Below, one piece after another: positions 1 to 7,966 of a DNA stretch of 64,000 nt. The notes beneath the pieces were generated by a model. It was not told the origin of the DNA, did no database searches, and saw nothing but the letters and a program-made list of their open reading frames with translations. This DNA is from Leclercia adecarboxylata (lineage in GTDB: Bacteria > Pseudomonadota > Gammaproteobacteria > Enterobacterales > Enterobacteriaceae): NCBI RefSeq assembly GCF_006874705.1, contig NZ_CP035382.1, positions 1 to 64,000 of the forward strand. Reading direction: 5' to 3'. Numbering within the stretch: the first letter of the stretch is position 1; each line of letters begins with the position of its first letter. A program made the position numbers and the translations under genes.

Positions 1-469
1 GCGGTACGCCCGCCAGCTCGTTGGCCGGGAAAGTGCAGACACTGATTTCCCGCAGGTAAGAAATGTTTTTGAAGATGAGGCCGGACGTGCCGACGGTGTA
101 ATCGTCAGGGCCAACTGAAAAACCCACCGACATCCCTTCAACGGTGCCATGCTGCATGGCGGCTTTCAGGTCCTCGGCCAGGCTCAACCCGGGAGTGAGT
201 TGCCCGCGGACAAAAAGCCCCTTCTCGTCTTCGTGCATGGCATCCCACTTGCCGACCGGAATGGCTCGCGTCTGGTGGTTAAAGAACATCGCCACCTTGC
301 GGCTCTGGTTAGCCACCACACCCGCGAAAGCGCCGGGCAAAATAATGTCGCCATCGGCGTCGGTGTTATTGAAAACCGAGGCATACCCTTCAAACGTCCC
401 CTTGCTGCCGTCGCCGGTAAACTTGATTTCGGTCTGGTCGAACGCCAGCGTCTTGTGAATATCAGGCAT
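1..469 (-). CDS. HK97-family prohead (head maturation) protease, partial
   Basis: The protein starts MPDIHKTLAFDQTEIKF and is open to the left edge of the window, so the C-terminus is missing (156 codons visible). It is the serine protease that cleaves scaffold and capsid delta domains during head assembly. Visible family features are GTFEGYASVFNNTDADGD near the N-terminus, the putative catalytic His in FFNHQ (residue 65) and the Ser in EGMSVGF (residue 114), followed by the conserved ICTFPAN-like segment (ISVCTFPANEL). It follows the portal gene by 17 nt, the usual HK97 order. The capsid gene would be expected just outside the window. Confidence 0.9.
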   Translation of the reverse strand, partial: MPDIHKTLAFDQTEIKFTGDGSKGTFEGYASVFNNTDADGDIILPGAFAGVVANQSRKVAMFFNHQTRAIPVGKWDAMHEDEKGLFVRGQLTPGLSLAEDLKAAMQHGTVEGMSVGFSVGPDDYTVGTSGLIFKNISYLREISVCTFPANELAGVP

Positions 470-486
470 TGTGGCCCCCATAAAAA

Positions 487-1758
487 TTAAGCCCCGTCAT
501 TGCGGGGCTCTTTGTTTGTTCCGAGATCGGTAATGGGTACGTTCTGCGACTGGCGCGTCGCCACATCACCGCCAGGCAAAGGCGGAAGATTATCCAGTCG
601 CCGCACTTCGTTAACGGTCCGGATCCCTGTATTAACCATGGTTTGCATGAAGGTGGCGCGACTCGCTGAGTCACCACGAAGCAGGCCATCAAGGTTATGC
701 TCGGCGTGCAGCCTTCCCTGATCGGACTCTTTTACCAGCCAGCGCTCTATGCTGTACTCCCAGCGATCGAGATAGGGTTTCAGGGTGTACTGGAGAAAGC
801 CGAGATTCTGCTGCTCAATGCCGCTGCCCCATGAAGTAGTTTTTTCAACATCACCAACCAGGTGCGGCGGAACACCATAAAAGCGCGCCAGCTCTGCCAC
901 CTGAAACTTACGGGCCTCAAGCATCTGTGCGTCCTGGGGCGAGATGCCGATAGGCTGCGTGGTGAACCCGCTCTCCAGGATCCAGAGGCGTTTTCTCACC
1001 GGGCCACCAGCAATCTCCTTAAAGTTTTCTTCCAGCTGCCCGCGCTGCTCTTTGGTCAGCACCTTGCCGTCAGTCATCAGGATTTGCGGAGACTTCGCAC
1101 CGTTAGCGAAAAACTCCCGCTGGTTATCTTCCATAGCAATCGCCACGCCTGCAGATTTGGCGCTGAACGCCAGCGGCGACAACCCGACCAGCCCGTTAAA
1201 GCCGAAGCCTTTCAGGTGGAATATCTCTTTCGGCTTAAAGTCCACATACTCGCTGTCGCGCCGGTACCGGTAGATGACATTTTTTCCATCGAGCCGGACA
1301 TCCATATTTGCGCTCATCAGCGGAAGCAGGCTGATGACATCGCCGACGCTGTTTCGCTCCACATGCGCGTAGGCATTGCCGTAGGCGCAGAGCTGCATTG
1401 TCATCGCCTCGCGAAACTCCAGAGCGGTCATGAAGTTGTTTGGCCGGAAGCGAAGAAGCTTCGCCAGCGGGTTCTGGTTGCCGACTTTCTTTCGCTGATC
1501 ATCGACGGTTTCAAAAACATCCAGCGGTAACGATGCTGTGACGGTGGAGATGAGCCGGATACAGGCCCATACGGTGCTGATCGACATGTTGCGCTCATCG
1601 CTTACCACCGATTCCCCGACGGTGCCATGAGCTGATGTGCCCGCCATCTGCGAGCCGTTATCCGGCGTGACCAGGCGGCCACCGGTCAGAATAGAGGCCA
1701 TGCGCGCCCAGAATGGCGATCGCGTTCGCAGGTCAATGCTGTAATCGGTATCTGCCAT
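487..1758 (-). CDS. Phage portal protein (HK97 family)
   Basis: This 423-residue protein would form the dodecameric portal ring at the head vertex through which DNA is packaged. The length and the order TerL-portal-protease match the HK97 portal family. Recognisable stretches are WACIRLISTVTASLPLDVF (about 65-85), a segment with LLRFRPNNFMTALEFREAM (about 100-120) and the region with FYGVPPHLVGDV (about 290-300). It starts 3 nt upstream of the TerL stop, so the two are probably translationally coupled. The last 20 or so residues are polar, as is common for portal C-termini. Confidence 0.93.
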   Translation of the reverse strand: MADTDYSIDLRTRSPFWARMASILTGGRLVTPDNGSQMAGTSAHGTVGESVVSDERNMSISTVWACIRLISTVTASLPLDVFETVDDQRKKVGNQNPLAKLLRFRPNNFMTALEFREAMTMQLCAYGNAYAHVERNSVGDVISLLPLMSANMDVRLDGKNVIYRYRRDSEYVDFKPKEIFHLKGFGFNGLVGLSPLAFSAKSAGVAIAMEDNQREFFANGAKSPQILMTDGKVLTKEQRGQLEENFKEIAGGPVRKRLWILESGFTTQPIGISPQDAQMLEARKFQVAELARFYGVPPHLVGDVEKTTSWGSGIEQQNLGFLQYTLKPYLDRWEYSIERWLVKESDQGRLHAEHNLDGLLRGDSASRATFMQTMVNTGIRTVNEVRRLDNLPPLPGGDVATRQSQNVPITDLGTNKEPRNDGA

Positions 1759-1760
1759 TT

Positions 1761-3296
1761 TTAAACGCTCAAAAAGTTGTAAATGAAATCGTTAACGTCG
1801 CCCGGATCCTCCACCTCATCACAGGTCTGTGCGCCGACAGACATCGCCAGCGCCACCATGCCGTCGATACGGCCGCTCGATTTGCCTTTCACAAACTTGC
1901 GGTTACCGGCGGGGTCGGTGATTACCGTGGCGTTTTTGGCGCACATTTCGAGGATCGGATGGTTGCCGTGCTTCAGCTGCGCGCCGAGCAGCTTGGCTTC
2001 CAGCTCCCTGAGTGCAGGCGACATGGAGACAAAACCCTGGCCGAACTCCACGAACCGCTCAAGCTCCGCCTCAGTGAAACCAGCGTCGATGAGATGCGGG
2101 CGAAGGAAGCGCATGTTGTAGCGGTCGAACGCCAGCGCCCGGACGTTACAGATATCAAAAACGCGCCGCAGCTCCCGGGCAATAAAAGCGTACTCAATGG
2201 CTTTGCCCGGCGTCGTGTTCAGCCAGCCCTGCTTCGCCCAGATGTCATAAGGCACGCGATCGTTACGCGCCTTGTCCGCCAGCCCTTCTTCAGGTAGCCA
2301 GAACTTACAGTGCACATCGCCCTGCGTTGTGTTGAGCACCAGCGCGGTCAGGTCCGACACGCTGGAAAGGTCCAGCCCGCCCCAGACGGTAGCGCCCGCC
2401 AGTTCGCCGGGTTCCTCTTTGTTCATGTGCCAGACGGTCTGGCTGACGAACGGGCTTTTAGCCTCAACCCTGCGGTTCAGTACAAGGTTCTCAAATTCAG
2501 CCTGGCGCGACGGGAGGCGCTTGGCGCTGGCGGCCATATCCAGCACTTCTTTCTGGTTCATGAACACATCGAAGGCCGGGTTTGCCAGCCGGATGGCTTC
2601 GACAGAGAAAGGATCGATATCTTCCGGCGCGGTCTGGAGGCGGACCACCGTGCGCGGATCGGCACCGGTCAGGCCATCATCAATCAGCAGGCTGAGCAGA
2701 TCGCTCGCATCGGGTGCCTGGGTGCTGATGATCACCGAGATAGGGTTATCCTGAGCAGCAGTCGCGGTTTCCAGCGCTTCATAAAGCGGGTCGCGCGGTC
2801 CACGCACCTGGCCCAGCTCATCGTGGGCGACAAATCGCGGCGAGAAGCCGTAGGCCGTGGTGGCCTCTGCGCTCAGTGCGCGGTAATAAGAGCCCAGCTC
2901 AGGGCAGTGAATTTCTTTCGCCGAATCCTTGATCGCCACATACTGCATTAGCACCGGGTTCATCCGGCACATCTTGGAGGCCAGGTTAAACAGAATGGCC
3001 GCCTGGTCACGCGAGCGCGCGGCAGAATACAGCTGCGAGTTCGGCGCCGCCTCCGGCCCCACCAGGTAGAGAAGCATCAGCATGGCGGTTTCAACGGTTT
3101 TGGCGTTTTTGCGCCCGCGGCTGATGATTGCGCGGCGAGTGCCATGCTTGTTGTCAAAGATAGCCCTGAAGTCGTCCTTCATGAACTCAGCCATTTTCAG
3201 GGGCTGGCCGACAAACTTACCTTCAGGAATAACGATATTTCTTTCGCACCAGAGGATATTCCTCTCGGCTCTTGTCAGAGTTTTTTTAGCCATCAA
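1761..3296 (-). CDS. Phage terminase large subunit
   Basis: ATP-driven packaging motor and nuclease, 511 aa. The N-terminal ATPase has a Walker-A-like SRGRKNAKT (about residues 59-67) and a Walker-B-like FVAHDELG (about 155-162). The C-terminal RNase H-like nuclease has acidic residues in WGGLDLSSVSDLTALVL (about 310-326) and a late GRIDGMVALAM motif. This is the Terminase_1-type family that pairs with HNH proteins in HK97-like phages. Two adjacent Met codons at the start (MMAKK) leave a one-codon ambiguity. It lies 6 nt downstream of TerS. Confidence 0.93.
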   Translation of the reverse strand: MMAKKTLTRAERNILWCERNIVIPEGKFVGQPLKMAEFMKDDFRAIFDNKHGTRRAIISRGRKNAKTVETAMLMLLYLVGPEAAPNSQLYSAARSRDQAAILFNLASKMCRMNPVLMQYVAIKDSAKEIHCPELGSYYRALSAEATTAYGFSPRFVAHDELGQVRGPRDPLYEALETATAAQDNPISVIISTQAPDASDLLSLLIDDGLTGADPRTVVRLQTAPEDIDPFSVEAIRLANPAFDVFMNQKEVLDMAASAKRLPSRQAEFENLVLNRRVEAKSPFVSQTVWHMNKEEPGELAGATVWGGLDLSSVSDLTALVLNTTQGDVHCKFWLPEEGLADKARNDRVPYDIWAKQGWLNTTPGKAIEYAFIARELRRVFDICNVRALAFDRYNMRFLRPHLIDAGFTEAELERFVEFGQGFVSMSPALRELEAKLLGAQLKHGNHPILEMCAKNATVITDPAGNRKFVKGKSSGRIDGMVALAMSVGAQTCDEVEDPGDVNDFIYNFLSV

Positions 3297-3302
3297 AGAG
3301 CC

Positions 3303-3737
3303 TTATTCAATTTCCCAGGGTTTTCTCTCCCGTGGCAGATTGCTATTTGCGCGGCCAACAGTTTTAGGATCAGCGGTGGCCTGGCGGGTAATTCGAAGGC
3401 GCGTCGCCAGAGAGGACGCAGAGCGCACTTCACGCTCGCGCATCGTGAGCAGTTTGTCGTAACGCTTCAGGCCATCATCACGGGCCAGCCACTCCAGCTC
3501 GAACTCTTCAATCTGGGTGGTTAACAGTCGCGCCTGCACCACATGGCGGCAGTACATTTCCAGCATGTCGCGGTGCGTTTCGGTAAATGAGCTGGCCGGG
3601 TTGTCATTGACCAGCCGGACCCAGACGTTTATCTCCGGATCGCTGAGGTGTAACGACGGCTGCAGCCTGCTTTCAGCCAGAGCCGGAAGCGAGACAGCCG
3701 ACGTTGCGGCAAGAGATTTTCTGCCTCGCTGTGCCAT
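3303..3737 (-). CDS. Phage terminase small subunit (P27-like)
   Basis: The DNA-recognition subunit of the packaging enzyme, 144 aa from the chosen start (MAQRGRKSLAATS). The frame stays open upstream, but the start at 3737 is preceded by AGGAAAAAACGCG, a good ribosome site, and the upstream extension is low in coding character. The basic N-terminus (RGRKS) and helical middle are typical of P27-type small terminases. The tail PRERKPWEIE is a common ending in this family. It lies directly upstream of TerL. Confidence 0.85.
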   Translation of the reverse strand: MAQRGRKSLAATSAVSLPALAESRLQPSLHLSDPEINVWVRLVNDNPASSFTETHRDMLEMYCRHVVQARLLTTQIEEFELEWLARDDGLKRYDKLLTMREREVRSASSLATRLRITRQATADPKTVGRANSNLPRERKPWEIE

Positions 3738-3861
3738 CGCGTTTTTTCCTTTTTTTCTAGACGTTTTTAAAAATAAAACTGGGAGCGCGGTCTTTAAGAT
3801 GTTGCCGCCATAGTTTTGCCCCTCCCCCCCCGCCTTCGCGCAATACAAATGAGAATTCATA
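3738..3861. other. Non-coding gap with candidate cos region
   Basis: A short gene-free gap between terS and the next small ORF. It contains a GC-rich block with an uninterrupted run of eight C at about 3824-3831, flanked by GCCCCT and CGCCTTCGCGC. Phages that use HNH plus TerS/TerL normally package from cos sites close to the small terminase gene, so this block is the best cos candidate in the window. No cohesive-end sequence can be proven from one strand of prophage DNA. Confidence 0.35.
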
Positions 3862-4071
3862 TCATTTCTCAATTATGTGCAGGTTTTCGCGGGACAGGCT
3901 GACAGGCACCAGTCGTTCGCCGATACCGAGCGGAAAGGTCAGGCTGACAGTCGGCAGCGTCTCGCCCACCGTGTGGCTGAAGGAGATTCCAGTGAGAGTA
4001 TCGAAGCTAACACCGTCGATGCTCAGCTCTGTTAGCTTGCCGTCGCGGTATTCAATCTTTAAATCTTTCAT
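3862..4071 (-). CDS. Hypothetical phage protein (69 aa)
   Basis: I do not recognise the family. The ORF starts MKDLKIEYRDGKLTELSIDG and has a good ribosome site (AGGAGCAACGC) before ATG. It is beta-strand-rich with alternating hydrophobic residues, no Cys and no membrane segment. Its location between the HNH gene and terS suggests a packaging-related accessory role, but this rests on position only. Confidence 0.6.
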   Translation of the reverse strand: MKDLKIEYRDGKLTELSIDGVSFDTLTGISFSHTVGETLPTVSLTFPLGIGERLVPVSLSRENLHIIEK

Positions 4072-4083
4072 GCGTTGCTCCTG

Positions 4084-4380
4084 TTACCAGATAACACGGC
4101 CTTCATTGTCGAACTCAGTGACCGTTCCGCCCTTCTCCATGCGTTGCTTCACTGAGTCGTGGCAGCGCTTGCATAAACTTTGCAAATTTTCCGGGTCATG
4201 GAAGAGGGTCTCATCACCCTTATGTGGTTTGATGTGATCAACAACGGTTGCGGCTATCACCTGATTTCGTTTGAGATGAAACTCGCAGAGTGGCTGCTTC
4301 TGAAGCTGGTGATAACGGAGCCGGTACCAGCGTTTGGTGTTATAGAGACGGTGCCAGGGTGAAGTGGATGCCATATTCAC
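4084..4380 (-). CDS. HNH endonuclease (HK97 gp74-like packaging nuclease)
   Basis: A 98-aa stand-alone HNH nuclease. The core runs VVDHIKPHKGDE (first His, about residues 47-58), then ENLQSLCKRCH with the central Asn and final His (about 64-74); LCKRC resembles half of a zinc ribbon, with an earlier Cys in PLCEF. Small HNH proteins next to terS in HK97-like phages stimulate cos cleavage by the terminase; that role here is inferred from family and position. The start MNMASTS is followed by a Met at residue 3 that could also serve. Confidence 0.88.
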   Translation of the reverse strand: MNMASTSPWHRLYNTKRWYRLRYHQLQKQPLCEFHLKRNQVIAATVVDHIKPHKGDETLFHDPENLQSLCKRCHDSVKQRMEKGGTVTEFDNEGRVIW

Positions 4381-4456
4381 TCCAATAAAAAACCACCAGC
4401 TAATGCCGATGGATCACGACTGAAAGACTCTCTTTGAAGCGCGTACGAGGCGCAAT

Positions 4457-4480
4457 AAAAAAGGCCGCTATTGCGACCTT
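4457..4480 (-). terminator. Rho-independent terminator within the late operon
   Basis: An 8-bp stem (4461-4468 with 4473-4480, one G-T pair) with a TATT loop is followed on the minus strand by a run of T. It lies between the 68-aa gene and the HNH gene, so late transcription must pass it. This fits Q-dependent antitermination. Confidence 0.7.
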
Positions 4481-4497
4481 GTCTTTAGAAGATGAGA

Positions 4498-4704
4498 TTA
4501 AAGAAGTTTAATTTTTACGTCATAACCTTCAAGGCCTGTCATCGTTTCGCGAGCAACAAATTGAATTTCAGAAATTTCTTTTCCGGTTTTTTTTCGTAGT
4601 TCTGAAATTTTTTTGGCTATCAGAGCGGCAATGTCTTCCTCAGCCTTTTGCGTCAGAGCTTCAATTTTCATTTTTACCTCTTCTGATTCATTTACAGTTT
4701 CCAT
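4498..4704 (-). CDS. Hypothetical phage protein (68 aa, coiled-coil-like)
   Basis: Starts METVNESEEVKMKIEALTQK. The first 45 residues are strongly helical and charged with heptad-like spacing, and the C-terminal 25 residues look beta-rich. No known family is recognised. The leftward orientation agrees with the late operon. Confidence 0.5.
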   Translation of the reverse strand: METVNESEEVKMKIEALTQKAEEDIAALIAKKISELRKKTGKEISEIQFVARETMTGLEGYDVKIKLL

Positions 4705-4865
4705 TCTCCAGCAAGGTGACAGTTTTTGATTAACAGTCCTTAACCATAACTGTATATAAATTATAGACCATCAATATTGCAGACGCTGCATGCACAAGGA
4801 AATTGCCTGCATAATCAACTATATATCGACTTCGCCATGTTAGTTCTGCTCACGTTGAAGTCGAT

Positions 4866-4893
4866 AAAAAGCCCCTGTATCACTACAAGGGCT
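4866..4893 (-). terminator. Terminator after C4-like RNA copy A
   Basis: A 10-bp stem (AGCCCCTGTA on the + strand at 4870-4879, pairing with 4884-4893) with a 4-nt loop and five T on the minus strand. It begins only 10 nt past the structured RNA element at 4904-5030, so it probably ends that transcript. Confidence 0.75.
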
Positions 4894-4903
4894 TTGGGCA
4901 TAT

Positions 4904-5030
4904 GGTGCCGGGTGCCTCCCGGTGAGTCCTGGGTTAACCACCCGTGACTCGCTGCTTCAGTATTTCATGATGAGCGCCCGTGAAGAAGAGCGTTCAGGTT
5001 ACTTAGCCCCGCCGCTGAGGGGGATTCACC
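4904..5030 (-). ncRNA. C4-antisense-RNA-like element, copy A
   Basis: On the minus strand the element begins GGTGAATCCCCC, has a GGGGC-closing hairpin, a variable middle, and ends with a CCGGG-AGGCA-CCCGG hairpin. The 5' GGTGAA can pair with TTCACC/TCACC-type sequence at the inner edge of the second hairpin. Two more copies (7967-8067 and 8436-8530) keep both hairpins while the middle differs, the pattern of a structured RNA. The layout resembles C4 antisense RNA of phages P1 and P7, from memory of that family. Copy A has the longest variable middle and its own terminator directly downstream. Confidence 0.6.
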
Positions 5031-5110
5031 ATAATTTTTAGAGTGTTGATTCTGATATCATCTCACTCATTCACAGACTGAAAACAACTTTTGATGCCGC
5101 TTACGTACAG

Positions 5111-5338
5111 TCAAAGGTATTTATTCATTGCATTTATCACTTCTTCTTTAGTCAGCTCCCGATCGGAAGCAACACAAATCTCGACGTGATCACCTGTTAA
5201 TGAATGTATTCCGGTAAGCATTATTTTTAACGATACTTCATCACCGTTTGGGTAATTCCGTATAATAGCTGTTACAGGTTTAAGCACATTTACGACTTCT
5301 ACCTGTTGGGAGTTAAAGAAGACCAAAACCTTTTTCAT
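5111..5338 (-). CDS. Hypothetical phage protein (75 aa)
   Basis: Starts MKKVLVFFNSQQVEVVNVLK and ends in a helical segment with LTKEEVINAMNKYL. No family is recognised. A Cys at about residue 56 is isolated. It is AT-rich compared with the packaging genes and stands alone between two long non-coding stretches, which suggests a late acquisition (a moron). No clear promoter was assigned. Confidence 0.5.
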   Translation of the reverse strand: MKKVLVFFNSQQVEVVNVLKPVTAIIRNYPNGDEVSLKIMLTGIHSLTGDHVEICVASDRELTKEEVINAMNKYL

Positions 5339-6133
5339 CGATTTGCCTCAATCCCCGTGCGTCTGTTTTAAGGCAATTTTCGCTTTGTCTTCAAAAAACG
5401 CTGGCACTTAGAAAAAAACCATGTTACTGCATGACCTTTATTAGCACTGCTTATCTTCCAGACCATATTACTTTGGTGCCACCAAGCGAACTATCTTTCA
5501 TATACAAGCAATACACCTTCCTCATAACCATCTCAGGAGAGGTGATTTGAGTCTATACATAAAAAAAAGTTAAGCATCCATTAAAAATAAAAAGTGCTGG
5601 GATGTGCTGCCTACTAGCATAATTTAACGCGACAAACCCAGAAAGATAGCATGATAAACTGGAATCATGTATGAAGATCAGGTGAAGTCTTTATCGTTTT
5701 CATCATCAACTGTACACTGTAATGGCAACCATACTCATGCTTTGGTCGCGCTCATGTCTGGAGATTTCGTCGTTCTGTAGTCACCCATAGCCAGTTCAGG
5801 ATTGGCGCGCTCTATAATTTTATCTCATCAATCCTTACCAGATACACAGCCGGTTCTGTAATCAGAGATTCAGGAGAAGGCCATTGCTTGCATTTGCCGC
5901 AATTCAGCTGCTTCGATCTGGCGCGTTAGTTCTTCACGCGGTTACCTTCAGGTGGATAAATCAATGCTATCATCCACTTCCGGGGATACTTTCAAAGCAA
6001 GGCGTAAGCCAGAGGAATGGATAAAAATCACTTAAAGTTGTAAAATAATTGCAATTTCTAACGAAAGTGTTATTGTCCCCGCGCTACGAAAGCTAGAAGC
6101 ACATAAGAAGAAAAATAGTTTGACTCAAAGTTG

Positions 6134-6155
6134 CCCCACACCGGGGCTTTTTTTG
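6134..6155 (+). terminator. Orphan + strand terminator
   Basis: GCCCC-ACACC-GGGGC followed by seven T. It points rightward against the late operon, and no + strand gene precedes it, so it may end an unannotated small RNA. Confidence 0.65.
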
Positions 6156-6357
6156 TTTTTAGAATCACATCCCGTCTCACAATCGCAACCCGTCAACGTT
6201 TTATCCTTCCTTCATTTAAACGAACATTTCCAATTGAATTGATGAGTGCAACCACTTACTTGTCAGTGAATAAAGCAGCTTCGCTTCTAAGACTGTTCCC
6301 ATAATGATATTTCAGTGAAGCAACTATGGTAATAGGGTAACGATATGCATTTGCATA

Positions 6358-6402
6358 CCCTTATAAGCAGGCCGGATTTCCTGCTCATAAGGGTTTTCTT
6401 TT
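6358..6402 (+). terminator. Strong orphan + strand terminator
   Basis: A 14-nt arm (6358-6371) pairs with 6380-6393 with one mismatch around an 8-nt loop, followed by TTTTCTTTT. The T-run exists only on the + strand side, so it acts on rightward transcription. It lies 33 nt from the 3' end of Rz and may protect the lysis genes from antisense transcription. Confidence 0.7.
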
Positions 6403-6434
6403 GTTAGCTTCACATGGGGTATAGTTTCTAGCAG

Positions 6435-6893
6435 CTACTTCAGGCACTGCGTATTGATGTATTCCTGCAGCACCCTTAACGCTGACTGATCTTGCTTAAT
6501 CCCGGCTCGGATACCGAGAACGTTTCGTCCAGCAGCGTCAGAGAGTTCGATGGTGGCATCATGGCCCACGCCGGAGGTGCTGGCTTCGGTTGAGGCTGAC
6601 ACAGGACACTTGCCTTTGACGAGCACCCGGCCACCATTATCAAGCTTGCGCTGCAGAGCATCATTTTCAGCTTTTGCATCGGCTAATTCCTTTGTGTATT
6701 TCGCATCCAGAGCTGCAACGTCGCGCTGACGCTGTTGCATATTGCTTATCATGTCTTTCGCAAGCTTCAGGCTGTGTTCGGCAGTGTCGGCGCGCTGACG
6801 CTCGTCTTGAGCTATGCCATAGAACCAGAACGCGAGGGCACCGGCTACCGTCATCACGGCAAACAGAATCAGAGGTTTCCATTAAAAGGTCAT
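6435..6893 (-). pseudogene. Rz: Rz i-spanin with stop at codon 4
   Basis: Inner-membrane spanin subunit. Reading from ATG at 6893 gives MTF, then TAA, then WKPLILFAVMTVAGALAFWF (the expected membrane anchor), a periplasmic coiled coil with MQQRQRDVAALDAKYTKEL, and a Cys-containing C-terminus. Without the TAA at 6882-6884 the product would be 152 aa, the normal Rz size. The same T at minus-strand position 6884 also destroys the endolysin stop codon. Internal GTG/ATG codons at 6857/6854 could still give a 139-140-aa product with a shortened membrane segment, so residual function cannot be excluded. Confidence 0.75.
6476..6679 (-). CDS. Rz1: Rz1 o-spanin lipoprotein, nested in Rz
   Basis: A 67-aa lipoprotein encoded entirely within Rz in another frame, as in lambda. 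The signal sequence MQKLKMMLCSASLIMVAGC ends in a lipobox (VAGC, Cys 19), followed by a short Pro-rich mature part (PQPKPAPPAW). It would sit in the outer membrane and bind the Rz C-terminus to fuse the two membranes at lysis. It is intact even though Rz carries an early stop. Confidence 0.88.
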   Translation of the reverse strand: MQKLKMMLCSASLIMVAGCSSKASVLCQPQPKPAPPAWAMMPPSNSLTLLDETFSVSEPGLSKISQR

Positions 6894-7386
6894 TGCTGCT
6901 CTCCGCCAGGCACATCGATCGTTCCATCTCTCGCCGGTTCTGAAGGCCTTTCCATTTCATGCCACCAGCGTAAACCCAACGCCGCATTTCGTCGCACGCT
7001 CCGTCATGATCACCTTTGTTCAGCTTGCGAAGCAGTGTGGATTTCGAGAACGCGTCAGAACCAACGTTAAAAACAAAGCTGTAAAGTGCGGCGCGCTGAT
7101 ATTCTCCCAGCGGTACCTTAACCAGACTGTCTACCGTACGCTTGGCTGGCTGGATGTCATTCCATAGCAGCTGGTCACATTCGCGATCGGTATACTTCTT
7201 CCCTCTTACGATGTCCCGGCCCGTATGGCCGTCGCAGACAGTCCACACCCCGGCGACGTCTTTATAAGCTTCGTACTTCCGTCCTTCTACACCATCCTGC
7301 CCACCGAGAAACAGGGAGGCGATTAGCATTGCACCACCACCAGCAGCGGCGATGAGTCTGTTACGCAGGCTACTGGTCATTGGCAT
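6667..7386 (-). CDS. R: SAR endolysin (R21-like lysozyme), stop-loss extended
   Basis: A muramidase of the phage 21/P1 signal-anchor-release type. The N-terminus has a weakly hydrophobic, Gly/Ala-rich SAR segment (LIAAAGGGAMLIASLFLGG), followed by the catalytic Glu in DGVEGRKYEAYKD and the family signature GVWTVCDGHTGRDI. The normal domain ends near CLAESSNDL (residue 167), close to the 165 aa of R21. Here codon 168 is TTA instead of the inferred TAA, so the frame runs on for 72 more residues through the Rz region. The start is in the holin stop (TAAATG); a second ATG two codons later is also possible. Activity of the extended protein is uncertain. Confidence 0.88.
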   Translation of the reverse strand: MPMTSSLRNRLIAAAGGGAMLIASLFLGGQDGVEGRKYEAYKDVAGVWTVCDGHTGRDIVRGKKYTDRECDQLLWNDIQPAKRTVDSLVKVPLGEYQRAALYSFVFNVGSDAFSKSTLLRKLNKGDHDGACDEMRRWVYAGGMKWKGLQNRREMERSMCLAESSNDLLMETSDSVCRDDGSRCPRVLVLWHSSRRASARRHCRTQPEACERHDKQYATASARRCSSGCEIHKGISRCKS

Positions 7387-7635
7387 TTAATCTTCTCCGA
7401 CTTTGACTGCGGGACCGTACTTCTCAAGCGCCTTTACCTGTGCGTTTGCAACTTTACGTTTGAAGTACCAGTTAATGAGTCCTGTGATGATTATCCCGGC
7501 AATACCAGTCAGTACGCCGATGGCGCTCCATTCGTCAGGGCTCAGTTTTGTGAGAACGCCGTTCAGGATGGTTCCTCCTGAGGTGCCGAGGGCGACTCCG
7601 GTGACAAGTTTGCTCATACGGGACATTTCTCTCAC
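7387..7635 (-). CDS. S: Holin, phage 21 S-like pinholin
   Basis: An 82-aa protein with two hydrophobic segments: LVTGVALGTSGGTILNGVL (Gly/Ser-rich, like the SAR-type TMD1 of S21) and AIGVLTGIAGIIITGLINWYF, then a charged tail. The sequence around SPDEWSAIGVL matches the S21 family. Three possible starts (Met 1, 4 and 7) recall the dual-start holin/antiholin arrangement of S21. Pinholins pair with SAR endolysins, which fits the adjacent gene. The stop overlaps the endolysin start. Confidence 0.88.
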   Translation of the reverse strand: MREMSRMSKLVTGVALGTSGGTILNGVLTKLSPDEWSAIGVLTGIAGIIITGLINWYFKRKVANAQVKALEKYGPAVKVGED

Positions 7636-7728
7636 CTCGCTGGGATGCGGGTGTTGTGTGGGAAGGGTTCAGGCTCTCCGGATGAATTAACGACGAGACC
7701 TTTGATGGGGGTTCCGGAAACCTGAGAT

Positions 7729-7756
7729 AAAAAAAGGCCCGCGTTTTCAGCGGGCC
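7729..7756 (-). terminator. Terminator upstream of the lysis cassette
   Basis: GGCCCGC stem (7736-7742 with 7750-7756) followed by seven T on the minus strand. It sits about 95 nt before the holin start, so lysis genes need readthrough (Q). Confidence 0.8.
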
Positions 7757-7908
7757 GAACTGAGTTTAAATCTAAGTAGGTAGGCATGTTCCCCAGCCAC
7801 CATCCGTATTGCAACTGTGTCGAGCAGCATTACTGACCGGTCAGGAGCTCCGGTTAATGGTATGGCCTGGTTACGATTAAATAATAGCACCACTAACGAA
7901 GCGCATAT

Positions 7909-7936
7909 AAAAAAAAGCCTGCTTTCGCAAGCAGGC
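7909..7936 (-). terminator. Terminator after C4-like RNA copy B
   Basis: An 8-bp stem GCCTGCTT/AAGCAGGC with TCGC loop and a run of at least six T on the minus strand. It lies 30 nt beyond the structured element at 7967-8067 and probably ends that RNA. Confidence 0.8.
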
Positions 7937-7966
7937 AACATTTACCCAGGTATTGATACTAAGACA

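Larger units (their letters stand above)
5339..6434. other. 1.1-kb gene-poor stretch with possible decayed gene
   Basis: No convincing intact gene is visible. On the minus strand around 5880-5945 a short open stretch reads REELTRQIEAAELRQMQAM before a stop, with composition like lambdoid early or accessory genes, so it may be a remnant. Two + strand terminators (6134-6155 and 6358-6402) occur here without any + strand gene in front of them. Confidence 0.5.

Noticed and set aside
149..490. Plus-strand frame at the left edge
   Set aside because: The minus-strand frame encodes a clear prohead protease over the same bases.
7632..7814. 60-codon minus-strand frame upstream of the holin
   Set aside because: It contains the terminator at 7729-7756 and has no good ribosome site; probably non-coding leader.
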